A stretch of 64,000 bases of DNA, taken from NCBI RefSeq assembly GCF_001188955.3, contig NZ_JPRF03000024.1, forward strand, positions 62,001 to 126,000. The letters run 5' to 3'. Within the stretch, counting starts at the first letter, position 1. Each line of letters starts with the position of its first letter. Positions 60,687 through 64,000 of the stretch are shown in pieces. The position numbers and the translations under genes are program-made. Source of the DNA: Kitasatospora aureofaciens. Lineage in GTDB: Bacteria; Actinomycetota; Actinomycetes; Streptomycetales; Streptomycetaceae. A model generated the notes under the pieces. That model saw only the letters and a list, made by a program, of their open reading frames with translations, made no database searches and was not told the origin of the DNA.

Positions 60687-61928
60687 TCATATCGCGGAGA
60701 GATCTTTTCCGGAAGTGTTTCCCGGCGACGACGCGGTCACCTTGTTGTCGGTGGAATCCGGTTCGGCCCGGCGCAGTGCCCCGGCGCTCAGCAGCAGGGC
60801 GAAGGCGAGCAGCGTGACGAGTCCGAAGGAGACGGTGAGCGAGGTGGCCTGGGCGAGGGCGCCGATCACGGCTGGGGCGACCAGGCCGGAGGTGTAGGTG
60901 ACGGTGGCGACGCCCGCGATGGCCTGGCTGGGGTTGCTGCCGATCCGTCCGGCGGCGGCGAAGGCGAGCGGCACGATCACCGCGATGCCGACGCCGATCA
61001 GGGCGAAGCCGGGGATGGCCAGCGCCGGGTGGTCGGCGGCCACCACCAGGACGCCGCCGAGGGTGGCGGTCGCACCGCCCAGCCGGGTGGCGCGGACGGC
61101 GCCGAGGCGGCGGATCACCGCGTCCCCGGCCAGGCGGCTGACCGCCATGGTGAGCGAGAAGGCGGTGTAGGAGGCGGCCGCGAGGGTGGCGGAGGCGCCG
61201 GTGACGGTCTTGAGGTAGACGCCGCTCCAGTCCATCGAGGCGCCCTCGGCGAACACCGCGCAGAAGCCGACCAGTCCGATCACCAGCGAGCTGCGCGGCG
61301 GCAGGGCGAAGTGCGGCGGCTCCTCCGCCGCCTCGGGCGCCCGGAAGTCCGGCAGGCTCCGGCAGACCGGCTGGGCGAGGGCGAGCAACACCAGGGCGGT
61401 GACGGCCAGTTGGAGCCGGGCGTCGAGGTCCAGGTGGGCGGCCAGGATGCCGAAGCCGGAGGCCAGCAGTCCACCCGCGCTCCACATCCCGTGAAGCCCG
61501 GACATGATCGAGCGGCCGAGGCACCGCTCGATCTCCACGCCCTGGGCGTTCATCGCGACGTCCGCTGTGCCCGCGGTGGCGCCGTACACCAGTAGCACCG
61601 CGCACAGCGCCGGCAGTGAGGGGGCGAGCGCGGGCAGGGCGAGGGCCAGGCACCAGAGCGAGATCAGCCCGCGCACCGCGGCCCGGCCGCCGTGGCGATG
61701 GACGAAGCGCCCGGCGAGCGGCATCGCGAGGGAGGAGCCTATGGCGGGCATCACCAGGGCCAGGCCGAGCTGGCCGGGGGAGAGGTCCAGCCGGTCCTGG
61801 ATCCACGGGATGCGGGTGACGAAGGTGCCGCTGACGGCGCCGTGCACGCCGAAGACCAGCGCGATGCTCAGCCGGGAGCGGCGTGGGTCGGCGAGTGGTT
61901 CCGGGGTTTGCGGGGTCGTGACTGTCAT
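60687..61928 (-). CDS. MFS transporter (YbjJ-like)
   Basis: The protein has 413 residues; ATG at 61928 after GGGAGGGAAC. About 12 membrane segments. The first contains FGVHGAVSGTFVTRIPWIQD and the family motif MPLAGRFVHRHGGRAAV (motif A). NAQGVEIERCLGRSIMSGLHGMWSAGGLLASG is typical of the YbjJ/MFS-sugar-type group. It may export or import a carbohydrate. It is divergent from a ROK regulator, whose operator lies in between. Ser/Thr-rich C-terminal 25 residues are atypical. Confidence 0.85.
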   Translation of the reverse strand: MTVTTPQTPEPLADPRRSRLSIALVFGVHGAVSGTFVTRIPWIQDRLDLSPGQLGLALVMPAIGSSLAMPLAGRFVHRHGGRAAVRGLISLWCLALALPALAPSLPALCAVLLVYGATAGTADVAMNAQGVEIERCLGRSIMSGLHGMWSAGGLLASGFGILAAHLDLDARLQLAVTALVLLALAQPVCRSLPDFRAPEAAEEPPHFALPPRSSLVIGLVGFCAVFAEGASMDWSGVYLKTVTGASATLAAASYTAFSLTMAVSRLAGDAVIRRLGAVRATRLGGATATLGGVLVVAADHPALAIPGFALIGVGIAVIVPLAFAAAGRIGSNPSQAIAGVATVTYTSGLVAPAVIGALAQATSLTVSFGLVTLLAFALLLSAGALRRAEPDSTDNKVTASSPGNTSGKDLSAI

Positions 61929-62047
61929 GCGGCGTTCCCTCCCGGTCGCGCGTGGCGGGGCGCGACGGTGCCCTGTGGGTGGTCTACGTGCAGGCCGACG
62001 GGTCCGCGCGGCGGGGTGGGCCGTCCGGCGGTTCGTGCGATCGGTTC

Positions 62048-62075
62048 GATAAATTATCAGGAAGGGACCCTGATA
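62048..62075. promoter_or_regulatory. Overlapping palindromes in the MFS-ROK gap
   Basis: GATAA-a-TTATC (62048-62058) overlaps TATCAGG-aagggac-CCTGATA (62055-62075). The AT-rich first palindrome is unusual for this genome. The set lies 27-54 bases before the ROK ATG and 120 bases before the MFS ATG, so it can serve both. Confidence 0.55.
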
Positions 62076-62101
62076 GAAACACTCTGGAAGGATGACCGGC
62101 C

Positions 62102-63310
62102 ATGACCACCGCGCGTACGGCCACGCCGAGCACCGCCCGGGCGATCAACGACCGCCTGGCGCTCAACCTCCTGCTCGAACAGGGTCCGCTCACCGCGACC
62201 GAGCTGCGCGACCTCACCGGCCTGTCCCGGCCGACCGTCGCCGACCTGCTCGACCGCCTCCAGCGCACCGGCCTGGTGGCCGTCGTCGGCGAGCGCGGCG
62301 AACAGCGGCGCGGCCCCAACGCCCGGCTCTACGCGCTGGTCGCCTCCCGCGCCCACATCGCCGCCTTCGACGTCCGCGAGGGCGGGGTCAGCCTGGTCGT
62401 CGCCGACCTCGCCGGGCGCAGCCTCGCCACCGCGGAGGTGCCGGTCGAGGCGTCGGCCGAGGCGTCGGGCGTAGGTGCAGCCGACGCGGGCGTCGCCGAG
62501 AGGATCGTCCGCACCCTGCTGGAGACCGCGCGCGGCGCCGGGGTCGAGCAGCTGCACACCGTCGCGGTCGGTGCCCCCGGCCTGGTCGACCCCGCCACCG
62601 GCCGACTGCACAGCACCGGCAAGCTCCCCGGCTGGCACGCCGAACTCCTCACCGCACTGCGGGAGTTGCCCGGCACCGATGTCATCCTGGAGAACGAGGT
62701 CAACCTGGCCGGCCGGGCCGAGTACCGGGTCGGCGCCGCGCGCGACCGCGACACCTTCGTGCTGATGTGGCTCGGCCACAGCGTCGGCGCCGCCGTCATC
62801 CTGGACGGCCGGCTGCGCCGGGGCTTCTCCGGCGGTACCGGCGAGATCTGCTTCCTGCCCGTCCCCGGCACGGTCGGGCTGCCCAGCGCCGACAGCTGCG
62901 AGGGCGGATTCCACGGCCTGGTCGGCAGCGCCGCGATCTGCGCGCTCGCCCGCAGCCACGGGCTGTCCGCCGACCCGGCCGGGGACGCGTCCGCCGCCGA
63001 GGCCGCCGTGCGCACCGCACTGGCCGCCGGTGCGGCGGGCGAGGCGTTCCTGGACGAGCTGGCCGAGCGGATCGCGCTCGGCGCGGCCGCGCTCTGCGTG
63101 GTGCTCGACCCGGGCTGCGTGGTGCTCGGCGGCGAGATCGGCCGGGCCGGCGGCGCCGAGCTGGCCGGCCGGGTCGAACGGCGGCTGGCCGGGTTCTCCC
63201 CGCTGCGCACCGAGGTGCGGGCCGGTACGGCGGGCGGCGGGGCGGTGCTCGCCGGGGCGGTGCTCACCGCCGGGGACGCCGTGCGGCGGGACCTGTTCGG
63301 CGAGCCGTAG
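62102..63310 (+). CDS. ROK-family transcriptional regulator
   Basis: The protein has 402 residues; ATG at 62102. The N-terminal winged HTH is LNLLLEQGPLTATELRDLTG and LSRPTVADLLDRLQRTGLVA. The ROK domain (about 85-390) has AVGAPGLVDPATGRLHSTGK, ENEVNLAGRAEYRVGAARDR and LGHSVGAAVILDGRLRRGFS. The zinc-binding CxCGxxGCxE motif of many ROK proteins is absent, and no ATP-binding DxGxT is seen. It likely represses the divergent MFS gene in response to a sugar or derivative. Confidence 0.87.
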   Translation: MTTARTATPSTARAINDRLALNLLLEQGPLTATELRDLTGLSRPTVADLLDRLQRTGLVAVVGERGEQRRGPNARLYALVASRAHIAAFDVREGGVSLVVADLAGRSLATAEVPVEASAEASGVGAADAGVAERIVRTLLETARGAGVEQLHTVAVGAPGLVDPATGRLHSTGKLPGWHAELLTALRELPGTDVILENEVNLAGRAEYRVGAARDRDTFVLMWLGHSVGAAVILDGRLRRGFSGGTGEICFLPVPGTVGLPSADSCEGGFHGLVGSAAICALARSHGLSADPAGDASAAEAAVRTALAAGAAGEAFLDELAERIALGAAALCVVLDPGCVVLGGEIGRAGGAELAGRVERRLAGFSPLRTEVRAGTAGGGAVLAGAVLTAGDAVRRDLFGEP

Positions 63311-63434
63311 GCCGTGCCGCCGTGCCGCCTCCGTGGGCTGGTCCGGGGCTGTTTCCCGTCGGCGTGCCCGGTACGGCAGGATGGCGGACGGGGGGCGCGT
63401 ACCCCGTACCTCGAACCACCGTCAGGAGTCGCAC

Positions 63435-63851
63435 ATGGGCCAGCCCGAGCTGCCGGTCAACCCGTACCGCATCGGTGAGGCGGCGGCGCTGCTCGGCGTC
63501 AGCGCGGACACCATGCGGCGCTGGGTGGACGCCGGGCGGCTCGCCGCCGTGCGGGACGAGCACGGGCACCGGATCATCCCCGGGGCCGAGCTCGCCGCCT
63601 TCGCCCGCGAGCTGGCCCGGCCGGAGAACGCCGAGGCCGAGGGCCGGCCGTCCTCGGCGCGCAACCGCTTCCCCGGGATCATCACCCATGTGGTGCTCGG
63701 CGACGTGGCCGCGCAGGTGGAGGTGCAGGCCGGGCCGTTCCGGGTGGTGTCGCTGATCAGCCGGGAGTCGGCGGAGGAGCTGAACCTGGTGCCGGGCGCA
63801 CCCGCCACGGCGGTCATCAAGTCGACCAATGTGATGATCGAGCGGCGTTAG
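63435..63851 (+). CDS. HTH-TOBE molybdate-binding protein (MopI-like)
   Basis: The protein has 138 residues; ATG at 63435 after CAGGAG. The first 50 residues are a MerR-type HTH (NPYRIGEAAALLGVSADTMR, RWVDAGRLAAVRDEHGHRII). The last 65 residues are a TOBE/Mop domain (RNRFPGIITHVVLGDVAAQV and VVSLISRESAEELNLVPGAP). It likely senses molybdate and regulates molybdate uptake. The next gene starts 81 bases later and could be an uptake gene, but is truncated by the window. Confidence 0.88.
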   Translation: MGQPELPVNPYRIGEAAALLGVSADTMRRWVDAGRLAAVRDEHGHRIIPGAELAAFARELARPENAEAEGRPSSARNRFPGIITHVVLGDVAAQVEVQAGPFRVVSLISRESAEELNLVPGAPATAVIKSTNVMIERR

Positions 63852-63932
63852 CCACCTCCCTTCCGATTCCCTTCCGACTCCCCGCCGAGCCACACCGAAG
63901 AACCGAAGACGAGTCCCGACCGAGAGGCCCGG

Positions 63933-64000
63933 ATGCCGCCCCCGCACCTGCCGACCACCCAGAGCGCCGTGCTGGCGATCGAGGCCGTCGCCGCCCGGCA
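63933..64000 (+). CDS. Start of a truncated gene of unknown product
   Basis: From ATG 63933, preceded by GAGAGG, the frame reads MPPPHLPTTQSAVLAIEAVA, then AR, to the window edge. It is 22 codons long here. No signal peptide is visible, so a periplasmic ModA is unlikely, although the position next to the molybdate regulator suggests a molybdenum-related gene. Product unknown. Confidence 0.4.
   Translation, partial: MPPPHLPTTQSAVLAIEAVAAR

Overview
The window reads as chromosomal DNA of a high-GC actinobacterium, most likely a member of the Streptomycetaceae (Streptomyces or Kitasatospora). The reasons are the near-universal G/C in third codon positions, many GTG and TTG starts, several apparently leaderless genes (a -10 box 6-7 bases before the start codon), long GC-rich hairpin terminators without strong U-tracts, and the gene content: SepF paralog, PAS/GAF/PP2C phosphatase fused to an anti-sigma-type kinase, stand-alone LigD-type repair modules, a class F sortase, and two-component pairs. 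No rRNA, tRNA, CRISPR array, transposase, integrase or phage gene was seen.

Layout. 0-3.6 kb: a small protein with serine at every third residue, a degenerate NRPS-like adenylation/methyltransferase protein, and a lone phenylacetate-CoA ligase. 3.6-7.3 kb: a PepSY-like anchored protein and a COG4705 membrane protein, divergent from an OmpR/histidine kinase pair. 7.4-10.4 kb: a methyltransferase, an aminopeptidase P and a small unknown. 10.4-18.9 kb: the biotin genes bioB, bioA and bioD on the minus strand, with bioF apart on the plus strand beside a DUF3516 helicase. bioB and bioF share an 18-bp partly palindromic upstream motif. 18.9-24.6 kb: a frameshifted ricin-type lectin, a GNAT and a methyltransferase gene, the split NHEJ pair (LigD polymerase and ATP-dependent ligase), and a lipoprotein serine hydrolase. 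25.0-27.3 kb: tdh-kbl (threonine to glycine), followed by three strong hairpins.

29.4-32.6 kb is a decay zone. It holds a 5'-truncated TolB-like propeller gene, then a scar where an arylsulfotransferase gene and an SsuD-type monooxygenase gene have both lost their 5' ends and now abut head to head. A LysR regulator sits between these remnants. 32.6-39.6 kb: an oxidoreductase, GNATs, a UvrA-like ABC protein with a VOC protein, a methyltransferase, and small membrane and secreted proteins. 39.8-41.8 kb: a NarL-type two-component pair with duplicated operator-like sites.

41.9-52.2 kb: a catabolic cluster of AtuA-like protein, biotin-dependent acyl-CoA carboxylase beta and alpha, acyl-CoA dehydrogenase, CoA ligase and TetR. 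It is interrupted by an oppositely oriented sortase and secreted-protein pair. 52.3-59.2 kb: the multidomain phosphatase, a TetR/MFS efflux pair with a clear operator, SepF, a DinB-like protein and a TVP38 membrane protein. 59.2-60.7 kb is a second decay zone, with kinase and regulator remnants, a HEAT-repeat gene and a dienelactone hydrolase fragment. 60.7-64 kb: a MFS/ROK divergent pair, a molybdate-binding HTH-TOBE protein, and the start of a further gene.

Functionally, the biotin genes make the cofactor that the acyl-CoA carboxylase at 43.6-47.2 kb needs. The rest is a mixture of accessory catabolic, regulatory and cell-envelope genes typical of a Streptomyces arm or arm-proximal region.
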